NCBI GenBank assembly: GCA_038093515.1
Contig: JBBPSI010000064.1
Span: 1 to 64,000, forward strand
Reading direction: 5' to 3'
From: Butyriboletus loyo
Lineage: Eukaryota > Basidiomycota > Agaricomycetes > Boletales > Boletaceae
Length of the DNA stretch: 64,000 nt
Both the position numbers and the translations under genes were made by a program. Below, one piece after another: positions 1-9,275 of this stretch. Numbering within the stretch: the first letter of the stretch is position 1; the number at the start of each line of letters is the position of its first letter. The notes under the pieces are model-generated. The model was given only the letters and a program-made list of their open reading frames with translations. It did no database searches and was not told the origin of the DNA.

Positions 1-711
1 AAGTCTTTGTGCTTGCATAGCCTACCTGTAAACCTTCTTTGTCGCTCCCTTTGGAGTTGATCATCTGTGCAAGGGTCATGCCTTGTTTGCATAGAGCGAC
101 GCAGAGACCCCCAAATCTCTGTGGCTGAGCTTATATCATTGTGTTAGTCTCCATGGTGATGTGGAAGGTAGAGCATCAGTATTTGCAAATTAGTTTTAGT
201 AAAGTCTTTACCTGTTTCAGTTCATTACCAGACCAAGCTTCATCAGAGATATTACCTCCATTTGAAGAAATATTTCTTTTGTCCTACCTGCTGTAGGGTT
301 CCCCAGAGTTCCTTTGGAAGATAGGGGACAGTAAGGAAACTTATAGCTTGTAGTCTTTTTGCCAAAGAAAACCAGTTTTGCCAAAGAAACTTTTTGCTGA
401 AGAAGAAAATTCCAATGAACTACCTGGGTCTTTTTATCTTCACAACAATTGCTGCCTACATCCTTCTTATCACAATCCTTGTTTTTGCTCTCAAAGTCTT
501 CACCACCATCATCAGAAGACAAACAAACCCTTACACTATCACCCTTTCTTTTAACCAAAACAAATTCACCACCAAGCTCTCATTTCCCACCATCCAGCAT
601 CCACAAGGAGACAGAGAACTTTCAGACCACAAGTGGGATCAACAAACTTGGAATTAATACAATCTGGGTTCTGAAACGTCTTCTAATGATTTTCCTCTCA
701 AGAATAAAAGG
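1..711. other. Left flank of element A, no gene recognised
   Basis: No host gene is evident. Short open stretches on both strands lack a recognisable domain; one of them (394-657, +) has a hydrophobic helix but nothing else. The position just 5' of gag suggests the 5' leader or part of the 5' LTR of gypsy element A, but I found no LTR boundary, primer-binding site or target duplication. Confidence 0.4.
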
Positions 712-1913
712 ATGTCGGACCCTGGCCCCTCCAACCCCGCTTACATTTCATACAACAATCAAACCCTGCGTGCCCTCTTCATGCAATGGCTTAACAAGGA
801 AAAGGAGGACAATGTTACCAAAAAGGTCACAGACCCTGGAGAGTGGGACAGAGACCACAAGAAATTCCATCACTGGTGGACCTCACTAAAAGTTTGGGTT
901 TCAGTAAACACTTGGAAGACGGACAAGCTCCGCACAGTCGCCGTCCTGAGCCGAATCAAAGGCAAGGGAAAAGATTTCTCACAACTGTGCCTGGAGGACT
1001 ATGTCATCTCCGAGGAAAAATGGCCCGACCCCACGGACACATCAAAAGGAAAAAGAGGCAATGATGCTTGGCCCACTTGGGAATACCTCCAAGCATCTAT
1101 CAGGTCGCATTTCCAAATTAACGTGCTTGCGCATCAAGTGTTGAGCAAATTAACAAATCTTCAACAAGGACAAGCACCCATCAATACATTCTTGGAACAG
1201 TTTAAAGTTTTATACTGGCAGTCAGAGTGTGAACCCAGCCATGCCATTGAACTGCTCAAAAGGGCAGTAAAACACGAGATCTACAAGCAGGTGTTCTTGT
1301 CGGTCTCACAAGAAGTTTTGGAGGACTTAAACCTCCTAATCGAGGAGTACCAAAAGGCAGGTAAGCCTTCGAGCAGATGTATGCCGAGAGAGGAAACAAC
1401 AGCAGAGGACAGGGCCAATATCAATTTAGGCCTTACACACAGCCAGCTCATGGCTATCTGCTGCCTAAAGGACCTCCTTCCAGCTATACTGCAGTCAGCA
1501 CTCAACCAGGCAGGGGTGCCCCTATGGACATCAGCGCTCAGAATACTTCGCCCGAAATAAGGACTTGTTTTGGTTGTCACAACATCGGGCACATCCGGCC
1601 CAACTGCCCCCAGAATCTGAAACATTGGAATAAACCCACACCTTGTGCTCACCCCCAAGTCAGGCAGCAATGGGTGCAGATGGATGATGGAACATATACC
1701 CAGCAATGGATACAAGTCAACAATGTGGAGCAAGTAACCCCTCCACAATTACCATATCAATCAAGGCCTTTACCGGCACCACCAGCGGTTGGAGCACCAC
1801 AACAAGGAGAAACCTCTCAACATGCCGCATATATGGGAGAAGACACTAGAGCATATTGGGTGGATTTATTTGCCTGTGAGGCAAAGGAAAAGGCTGCAAG
1901 GTCTTTAAAATAA
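712..1913 (+). pseudogene. Ty3/gypsy element A: Gag, frameshifted
   Basis: Structural capsid and nucleocapsid protein of an LTR retrotransposon. The first open frame (712-1560) has the helical retrotransposon-Gag look, with a WW dipeptide near residue 50 and charged helices. The second frame (1377-1913) carries a CCHC zinc knuckle, CFGCHNIGHIRPNC (C-x2-C-x4-H-x4-C), typical of nucleocapsid. The two parts belong together but lie in different frames, so Gag is broken by a shift at roughly 1360-1380. A GTAAG...GCAG string sits there, but at 16 bases it is far too short for an intron. The nucleocapsid frame ends at 1913, directly after a slippery heptamer that leads into pol. Family assignment comes from the zinc knuckle and the downstream protease and RT. 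The element is inactive. Confidence 0.85.
1904..1910 (+). promoter_or_regulatory. Slippery heptamer T TTA AAA, gag/pol -1 frameshift site
   Basis: The last sense codons of the nucleocapsid frame are TTA AAA, followed at once by TAA. With the preceding T they form TTTAAAA, which fits X XXY YYZ. Moving back one base gives a frame that stays open through the target site of LTR B (AGGGG) and, once B is left out, runs straight into the pol frame at 3215. This is the expected layout for programmed -1 frameshifting. No downstream pseudoknot was tested, and B now separates the site from pol. Confidence 0.75.
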
Positions 1914-1934
1914 AGAAGTCACTTAGTACAGGGG

Positions 1935-3210
1935 TGTTACGCTGAAGCGCACAACAAGCTAGCAAGCAAGCACTTATAGGGGCTCGGGCCTAATGAGGAA
2001 GCAGGCTGACTCGCGTAACGATGCTATCGGGTGTCTTGCAAAGCAAGTGTCGGGAGATATCGAAAGGTGGATGCCTGTCGAGATCGACCAGACTCTTATC
2101 AGCTTTATCGGCAAGAGGAATGGGTATATTGCTAGATTACTATGCACTTGGTAGATGCGTAGAATTAGCTAGAGAACTCGTACTAGTCTAAGTACGCGTA
2201 TATATACTGATAGATACTGTGCACAGACCAAGCTGTGCGTGGCAGCAAAGGGCAAAGGGTTATGTTTCGGAATTGGTAAAGTCCGAGCAGGCGCACCGAG
2301 GGCAACAAAGGATGCAAGGGTAAACCTATCAGTGGAAAGACTCACTGATAATATGAGAGTGAGAGTATCGCAAACAGAGTATAAGGAGCAAGGCTCAACT
2401 TAGAGATATTGCAGTAGTGATGATAGAACTGAAAGATCTAAAGAAAAGCGACAAGCCATAAGGGCTGTCTTATATACAGTACATGAGTGTTTGTACTTAT
2501 GTTCTGTATAGTACCTTTATAAGGTATAGTATGAAATACATGACGATATGATAGAGATAAGAGATAAGACTAAGCATATCGTCCAATAGCATAATAAGAG
2601 CTATTTGTAATGTGATAAGCGTGACTAGGTCTAGACAATGATGTCATATAGACCAGTCTAGAAACATAGTGGCTGTAAGTGAAATACAGAAATAGAACAC
2701 TACCATTTCAACATTATGAGTCGTGTCGAGTCATAATGGCGAATGAAGAAGCGGCAAAGTGCCGGTAACAAGGGAGCGAAGCTCCGAGCAAGATGGCGAC
2801 ATTGTCAGCGAATGAGAAGAGCTGAAGGTGAAGTGATGATGTCCATGAGGCGAGCCCCACAGGGCAAAGGGGACGCGAACGGCAGAGCCCTTGGATACGG
2901 GTCTCGACGCAAAGGTAAGACACGTCGTAATCTAGTCACGTGCTAGTCACGTGATGTAACAAATGTCATTGGATAAAGAACAAGAGGATGTGACAGCTCA
3001 GCTGTGAGTCCGGCCCATCGGGGCGACAGCATAGGGGCTATCTCAGTGTAATGGCACTGAGACTCACAGAAAGACTGGGAGGTGGATGGCGTCCACTTGG
3101 GCGACTGGGGGAGCAGGCAATGGGTGGCATCGCGAGATGGCGGGGGCGGCGGGGACGCGTGAGCATGGGAAAATGAGTGGCGGGGTATGCTTAGGGGTAA
3201 AACTGTAACA
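1935..3210 (-). mobile_element. Solo LTR (B) inserted in element A
   Basis: The segment starts TGTTACGCTG and ends CTGTAACA, so it has the usual TG...CA ends with a TGTTAC/GTAACA inverted terminus. It is flanked by a perfect 5-bp target duplication, AGGGG at 1930-1934 and 3211-3215. It interrupts element A about 20 bp after the gag stop. Without the nested repeat C (2265-2713 plus one duplicated target) it is roughly 820 bp. No coding sequence is seen. A TATATATA run near 2200 and the shared end CAGCGTAACA with the LTR at 7550-7976 suggest that its own orientation is minus. Confidence 0.85.
2265..2713 (-). repeat. LTR-like repeat C, copy 1 (nested in B)
   Basis: A 449-bp copy reading on the minus strand from TGTTGAAA to CCGAAA. 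It is flanked by a perfect duplication, TTATG at 2260-2264 and 2714-2718. It closely matches the plus-strand copies at 4869-5329 and 9872-10320. It has a TATATAAG promoter-like box and no ORF, so it is best read as a solo LTR, although its end is AA rather than the canonical CA. Confidence 0.85.
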
Positions 3211-4868
3211 AGGGGTGTCTAAGGGACTGGACAATTCTTCTTCTTTTCATAATTCTTTCTCTTTACTATCCACATTTTCTGATTATAATGTAGACAAAAA
3301 TGAACTTTTAGATAAGGAACCTGAGTTGTTGATTAGTTTGGTGTTTACAAATTTGTCTTCGGATGTAAGCATTCCCAGATTGATTGATTGCGAGGAGGAT
3401 GATGATTCTCTTTCTTCTTTTATGTCACAGAAAGTATCTATAGAAAAACCCGAAAGAGAGTCTCCACTTGTGAGCTTGGCGCTGGGAAAGAGCATGCTTA
3501 ATTCTCTTTTGAGACAAATGAACACGCGATCTTCGCTTTCTTCTTCTTCTGATTATAAACCCCCTATCAAATCTTCTCTGATGTTCAGTGGAGATTACTC
3601 CCCAGTGGTGAAAATCACCTACCAGTCAAACACTACTTGGCGAACTTGTTTGCTTAAGGCTTTGCTGGATACAGGAGCAGTCAATAACTTTATCGACAAA
3701 AACTATTGCGATACACGTAAAATTGATCTGATTCCTTTATCTAATTCCATGGAAGTTATCAATGCCAATGGCTCTAAAGGAGCAATAGGTCGCATTATGC
3801 ACAAAGCTTCCTTATTTATGGAAATTGATGGACATTACGAAGCCATAGAAGCTTACATTTCGCTTCTGGGTTCCCATCAAATGATTATTGGCTACGACTG
3901 GTTCACACGCCATAATCCAGACATTGATTGGCATTTTAAAACTATTTCTTTCAATCACTGTTTCCCTTACTGTAAAGTCATTGCAAACTCTATTTCTTCA
4001 TTGAACCTTACTTCTTGCTGTACTGTAGAACCTGGAGTTGCCAAAAAGGTACCTGCTGTATACCACAATTATTTAAATGTTTTCTCCAAGGATGAGGCAG
4101 CAAGAATGCCTGAGCAGAAACCTTGGGATCACGCCATAGATCTCAAGCCTGATTTTGTACCAAAAAAGGGCCATGTCATTCCTATGTCCAATGAAGAACA
4201 AGACCAAATCAGGAGTTTCATGGAAAAAGAACTCAAGAAGGGTTACATAAGACCACTCAAGTCACCTCAGACGGCCCCCATATTCTTTATTTCCAAGAAA
4301 ACTGGAGACAAGTGATTGGTCATGGACTACCATTATCTAAATGACAGAACCATTAAAAATGGTTACCTGTTATCCCTAATCCCGCAGTTGATTGATAGGC
4401 TTAGAGGCGCTGATATCTTTACTGCGCTGGATCTCTGATGGGGATTTAATAATATCCGTATTAAGGAAGGAGATGAGTGGAAAGCCATGTTCATTACGCC
4501 AATCAGAGCTCATGAACCTACTGTCATGCACTTTGGGCTTACCAATTCCCTGCCCACCTTCCAAAATATGATGAATGACATATTTAACGACATGTATGCA
4601 TGTGTCATTATTTATATCAACAATGTTATGATATTTACAAAAGGAAAAACGAGGGCAGAGCATGAGGAAAAAGTAAAAGAAGTACTCCAACGCCTTCGAG
4701 AAAATGATCTATTTATAAAACCAGAGAAATGTGTATTCTCCTCGGATAAAGTGGACTTTTTAGGTATGGTAGTTTCCAAGAACAGCATTGAAATGCAGTC
4801 AAAGAAAACAGATGCCATCCGAGACTGGCCTATGCCCTTGCATCTGAAGCAGGTTCAAGCATTCCTGG
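3211..4868 (+). pseudogene. Ty3/gypsy element A: Pol (protease and RT), defective
   Basis: Polyprotein remnant holding an aspartic protease followed by reverse transcriptase. The protease active site is visible as LLDTGAVNNFID, near 3660-3695. RT begins around 4060 (VFSKDEAARMP, then GYIRPLKSPQTAPIFFISKK). Two in-frame TGA codons, at 4313-4315 and about 4436-4438, sit where gypsy RTs usually have Arg, as in KRLVMDY and DLRWGFNN, consistent with CGA to TGA changes. The catalytic YIDD box reads YINN, so the polymerase would be dead even if read through. RNase H and integrase are missing: repeat C cuts the element off at 4869. The part before 3211 is separated by LTR B. Confidence 0.88.
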
Positions 4869-5329
4869 TGTTGAAACGGTAGTGTTCTATTTCTGTATTT
4901 CACTTACAGCCACTACGTTTCTAGACAAGTCTATATGACATCATTGTCTAGACTCTGTCACGCTTATCACATTACAAATAGCTCTTATTATGCTATTGGA
5001 CGATATGCTTAGTCTTATCTCTTATCTCTATCATATCGTCATGTATTTCATACTATACCTTATATAGGTACTATACAGAACACAAGTACAAACACTCATG
5101 TACTGTATATAAGACAGCCCTTATGGCTTGTCGCTTTTCTCTAGATCTTTCAGTTCTATCATCACTACTGCAATATCTCTAAGTTGAGCCTTGCTCCTTA
5201 TACTCTTTCAAGTACTCTGTTTGCGATACTCTCACTCTCGTATTATCAGTGAGTCTTTCCACTGATAGGTTTACCCTTGCATCCTTCGTTGCCCTCGGTG
5301 CGCCTGCTCAGACTTTACCAATTCCGAAA
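4869..5329 (+). repeat. LTR-like repeat C, copy 2 (rearranged junction)
   Basis: Matches copies 1 and 3 along its whole length, with a 12-bp extra segment near 5205-5216 (461 rather than 449 bp). Unlike them it has no target duplication: the left flank is CCTGG and the right flank GGTTA. The left side is element A pol, and the right side is an unrelated reading frame. This is what recombination between two C copies with different neighbours would leave. A TATATAAG box lies near 5105. Confidence 0.85.
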
Positions 5330-5382
5330 GGTTATGAGCCCCGCTAGAGGCTTTTAATCTAAACATCTGTCGATTCTCGATA

Positions 5383-7549
5383 ATGTTTCCAGCCCTGCGG
5401 AACGAGAGTGCTATCGCTCTTGGTTTACTATGGGTACTCGCTTTCTTGAGTCTCATACTCGCTTCCATATGTGGTGCATCGAACATTATGTTCTTTAGCA
5501 CACTATGGTTGCTAGCTGATTCTTTCATCATCGCTTTACGAATTGTTTCTCAGGATCACGATTTGACCTTACAATGGCGTTCACCTACTCACCACCATGC
5601 CTTGTCAATTAGATCGACTTCTCACCCGAGTCCTTCTAACTTACAAGAGGTTAGTGAACGTTCTAGGCCATCTCAAAGAGTCGAGCACCATCGTCGTCGC
5701 TCCTCTTCGTATTTTCCTGCTCTGCACCACATCCATTTTCGTACTCCTTCTCCACCACCTCCATACAATCGTTGTCGCCCTCGCACTCCAAATAACTCCG
5801 TCGAGATCAACGTCTTAGACCTCGACAACATCTTTGGACTTGCCAATCAACCTCCCAATCCTCCCAACAATGTCATTGTACACGACCAGACTGGCCTCAG
5901 CAACACCATCCCTCCTGTACCCACCATCGGAGTTGTTGCAGAGCCCGGTCCCAGAGCTGGACCCTCATCCAACCATCGTAGGGCCCAGTCCCTTCTACCA
6001 ACCAGGATACATGATGCTTCCACCAGCGAACCACCTTCCTATGGGATCACAATCGCCGCTGACCGAGGAATCCATTGTCTACCCGACGATGTTACCATCA
6101 TTCCCAGGCCAGATGGAACCAACGAGCTCATTCGTCGTCAAGACAGAACAGCAAATCCTGAGCCTCCTACCAGAGGAGCTAGAAGGTCTCGACCCCAACG
6201 ACACAGACAACCTCCTCATCCTGAACCTCGTAATTGATCGATCGGTTCCAACCCCCTCCATCGTATTTTCCCACAGAATCGCTTCCGAAACATGGATCCG
6301 ATCTTCAGAGGTTGGTCCCCTCAAACCCATTGACTGGATTGATGAGGAAGGTCACCACCACTGTCGCAAGGTCGAATATATACGATCACATTCATTCTAT
6401 CACGAACCCCTGCACTCAATCTATGAGAATGCAGGCTTTCCTCTTCTCACCCCCTCCTACGAAGCAACACCTGATGTTCTCCTTCACAACCATGGTTTCG
6501 AAATGTTTTGTCGATCCCAATACCCAACATTAGATGAAATGAAGGAATGTCTCGTCCCTTTCTATGATAAATCATCTCCTTTCAAAGGATTCGACAAGGA
6601 CACGCTCTGGAACACGACTCTTGCAGCGCAAGACTCGTCTCTCTTCAACAGGAATTATCCTACTGTTGACGATCATGGGCACATCAAAGCTTATGATTAT
6701 TCCAGGCGTCCAGCAGAGTTCTTCGAAGTTGGCGAAGAACACTTCAGAAATTGGGACGTACCGACATGAAGGAGGTGGAATGAGATCCAGGATAGGATTT
6801 GGAGGACGAGGTTCCACCAGCTCCACCCTTTCTTCCGGAAAAATCGCATTGAGCTTGAAGCTTCTAATCTTCTGTTCAAGTTTGCTCACGAACTCGCTGC
6901 AGAGCAGCAAGACATTGCTGACGACTTGGCAAACAATGTCCGACACCTACAACGAGATCTTGGATGACTCCAAATGGATCTTACAAACCGTCAAGAGTCA
7001 GATCGAAGCAATCATCGCGAATACCGGGAGATTGGAGTTGAGGCTGGAGGAAGACGAAGAAGTCGAACTCCTGCAGAACATCGAGTTCTGGGACAACTTT
7101 CGCCTCCTAGTAACCAATGTGGATCTAGCCAGCTGCAAGCCACATGGGACCTTACAGTCCTTGGTCCTATCAGGACCTCTCTATGTCAGAGACGTCAGGC
7201 TCAAGCAAGGTCCGCTCCTATCTAGACATACACTTACCTTTCTTCACATGTATACCATACCGGAGGATTATGCACAAGTTCTCCTCCCATACAGACAAAT
7301 TTCTCCTTCTACTTACGTTTCGCACTCTGACTTCACTGTAAAATTCTCTAGTGGAAAAATAGATAATCCACACTGGTTTCCCAACATACATTTTGAGGAA
7401 TTTGAAGCAATATGTGCTGCATCTGCACCACCGCTATCTGCTCTTCCTCAAGGGATCCCAGAGAGTAATTTACACGGAGTCGAAACAGGAGAACATGTGA
7501 CAGAAGGAAGTTATCTCTTGAACGTTGGTCATGGAAGAGAGTCTAATGA
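5383..7549 (+). pseudogene. Decayed reading frames of unknown family, perhaps a TE ORF
   Basis: Three overlapping long plus-strand frames occupy this stretch: 5383-6237, 5834-6769 and 6564-7574. The first has two hydrophobic helices at its N-terminus and a proline-rich tail. The second shifts from proline-rich to a globular acidic stretch (FFEVGEEHFRNWD near the end). It is followed, past a TGA at 6767-6769, by a helical Glu/Gln-rich segment that continues in the third frame after a one-base shift near 6962. The last frame ends inside the LTR that starts at 7550. Taken together this looks like one old protein-coding region broken by a stop and a frameshift. I do not recognise the family. Its place between retroelements suggests an accessory ORF of a retrotransposon, but a host pseudogene is possible. 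Confidence 0.4.
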
Positions 7550-7976
7550 TGTTACGCTGGGCGCTAACAACTAGAACAGCGAGGAGGCACTCTGGAGTAG
7601 CCTCAGGACTCTGGAGACGATTCTTGGACTGGGTCTCAGACTATGTCTTAGTGCGCACACTAAGAGTCTGGAGGAGAACTAATTGCTAGCAGGTGACTGC
7701 GTAGAACTAGATAATGTACAAGGTGTAAAGACTGGGTCTTTATACTACTGGGGTCTGCGCACAGACCATGTTCCTAATCGAGACGTGAGAAGGAAGTTAC
7801 AAATGAGGAAGGAATATTCCAGAGAGTTCTGGAGTATGAAGGAAAGCGCGTCCGTGCGCGAGAAAAGATGACTAAGCTGGAACGGTTGCTACCATTCAAG
7901 TGGAACTAGCAAAAGGCTAGGTGAATGTAATAGTCCAAGTGGTAGTGGAAGGAAAAAGTATACCACTACCGTAACA
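7550..7976 (-). mobile_element. 3' LTR of minus-strand gypsy element D
   Basis: 427 bp with TGTTAC...GTAACA ends. Read on the minus strand it starts TGTTACGGTAG right after a G-rich polypurine tract, has a TATAAAGAC box near 7736-7745, and ends CAGCGTAACA. All of this places it as the 3' LTR of the integrase-bearing element to its right. The 5 bp beyond it are AATGA on the plus strand; the matching duplication is lost because the 5' end of D is missing. Confidence 0.82.
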
Positions 7977-7979
7977 TTA

Positions 7980-7995
7980 CCCCCTTCCCATGGTG
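7980..7995 (-). other. Polypurine tract of element D
   Basis: On the minus strand, ATGGGAAGGGGG followed by TAA directly precedes the LTR start. This is the plus-strand priming site expected next to the U3 end of a 3' LTR, and it fixes the element's orientation. Confidence 0.75.
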
Positions 7996-8027
7996 GAGAC
8001 ACTGACTCCACTACTTGCAAGGTCCCC

Positions 8028-9266
8028 TCACTGAGACTCTCCCTCGTTGACATCGTAGTCGTAAGCATCATTGGCATTGAAATCTGCCCAGACGTCGTCC
8101 CGGAAGGTGCAGTTGGCGACAATATGGCCAATGGCGCCGCAGAGGCCGCATACTCGTTCAGGGCAAAACTCCTGAATATGACCTGGGGCAATGCGGTGAC
8201 AGAAGGGACAGGTGTAGTTGGGGCACTCCCTACGAAAGTGGCCGACGGTGCCGCACTCGAAGCAAAGTTGCAGGCGGACGAGGCGAGGTCGAGCAGGGTG
8301 AGGGCTGCCGACAGGGGATCTGTCGTCGAGGACGATGGGGGCATCACGAGTCCCGTGATTGGCAAGGTAGGGGGGCGGGGCTCCATACGAGGAGTTGGAA
8401 GAACCAGCCATTGCTGCAGCGGGGGAGGTGACTCGAGGAATGAGCTGGATGGCGGGGGTCCCGCGACGAGTGGACGGTTGGGGGGTGATGGAACGAAAGG
8501 CCCTGTTGGCGATCCTTCTTCCTGCGGCGGTGAGGGTGACCGATCCCGGGACAGATCCAACCTGGAGAAGCGTCTGGCGAGGTTGGCGACGCACAGTTCG
8601 AGGCGGTAGAGGGGAGTGTCGACGAGCGACCTGGGGCTCGTCGACGTCAGTCCGAAAGGACTCCAAGGACTCGCCGGTGGTCTCTCGGGATGAGTCTGCT
8701 ACCAGAGTGGTCGCAGGAGAATCTCTTGTGGATGGCGCTGGAACAGGTAGTGGCGGAGGAGATCCTTCCACGGCAGGACGAGGAGGGGGATTGGGGCCGC
8801 GAGCGGTGGGGCGAAGAAACCCAATGCAGTCGTTGGACTGAAAATAAAACTCTCTCTCCCTGGGAGCGAGAGCAACGAGGATGGGGCGGAGGACGGGTGC
8901 GAGAATGCCCGGAAGGAGTTGGTCCACGACATAGCCGAATCCCTCAGCATGAAGGATGTCCAAGGTGTACCCCCTAGCCTCCATCAGGGAGGTCTCTAGG
9001 GCGGTGGCGTATACGGGCGGCTGGTTGTCGGGGCAGAGGCGGGTGTGGACGGTGCGTGCGAGGGCGTAGGAACGGTAGAGGCTAGCGAGGGTGCGGAGGA
9101 CATAGTCTCCAGTGAAATCCATACGTTGCTCCAAGGCATACGTAGCGACGGGGTTTTCTAGAACGGCGGCGTAAAGGACGCGGCGGGAGGAAACTGGAAG
9201 ATGAGAAGAGCGGACGGGGGGCTGAGCCGGGAGCGGGGCATTGTTTTCAGCAGGAGGAATGGCCAT
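8028..9266 (-). CDS. Zinc-knuckle ORF located 3' of pol in element D
   Basis: An intact 412-residue frame starting only about 10 bases after the stop of the integrase/chromodomain frame and ending about 50 bases before the 3' LTR. The N-terminal 130 residues look helical and Gag-like, the middle is Pro/Ser/Arg-rich, and the C-terminus has three cysteine/histidine motifs: CFECGTVGHFRREC, CPFCHRIAPGHIQEFC and CGLCGAIGHIVANC. The first and third fit the CCHC knuckle exactly; the second has a longer loop. A nucleic-acid-binding, nucleocapsid-like role is likely. Gag normally lies 5' of pol, so this is either an accessory third ORF or a relocated Gag. Being uninterrupted next to a damaged integrase is notable. 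The host-gene alternative is unlikely given the tight fit between pol and LTR. Confidence 0.75.
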   Translation of the reverse strand: MAIPPAENNAPLPAQPPVRSSHLPVSSRRVLYAAVLENPVATYALEQRMDFTGDYVLRTLASLYRSYALARTVHTRLCPDNQPPVYATALETSLMEARGYTLDILHAEGFGYVVDQLLPGILAPVLRPILVALAPREREFYFQSNDCIGFLRPTARGPNPPPRPAVEGSPPPLPVPAPSTRDSPATTLVADSSRETTGESLESFRTDVDEPQVARRHSPLPPRTVRRQPRQTLLQVGSVPGSVTLTAAGRRIANRAFRSITPQPSTRRGTPAIQLIPRVTSPAAAMAGSSNSSYGAPPPYLANHGTRDAPIVLDDRSPVGSPHPARPRLVRLQLCFECGTVGHFRRECPNYTCPFCHRIAPGHIQEFCPERVCGLCGAIGHIVANCTFRDDVWADFNANDAYDYDVNEGESQ

Positions 9267-9275
9267 TTTCGAGTA

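Noticed and set aside
1360..1378. GTAAG...GCAG in gag as a spliced intron
   Set aside because: Only 16 bases separate the would-be donor and acceptor, too short for splicing; a frameshift is the simpler reading.
5330..5345. GYEPR-like codons right after repeat C copy 2, as a plus-strand integrase remnant
   Set aside because: The match is five residues and stops at once; no further integrase similarity follows.
8124..8977. Long plus-strand frames opposite the zinc-knuckle ORF of element D
   Set aside because: They are Gly/Arg-rich mirror frames of a GC-rich minus-strand coding region and carry no domain; the minus strand has intact CCHC motifs.
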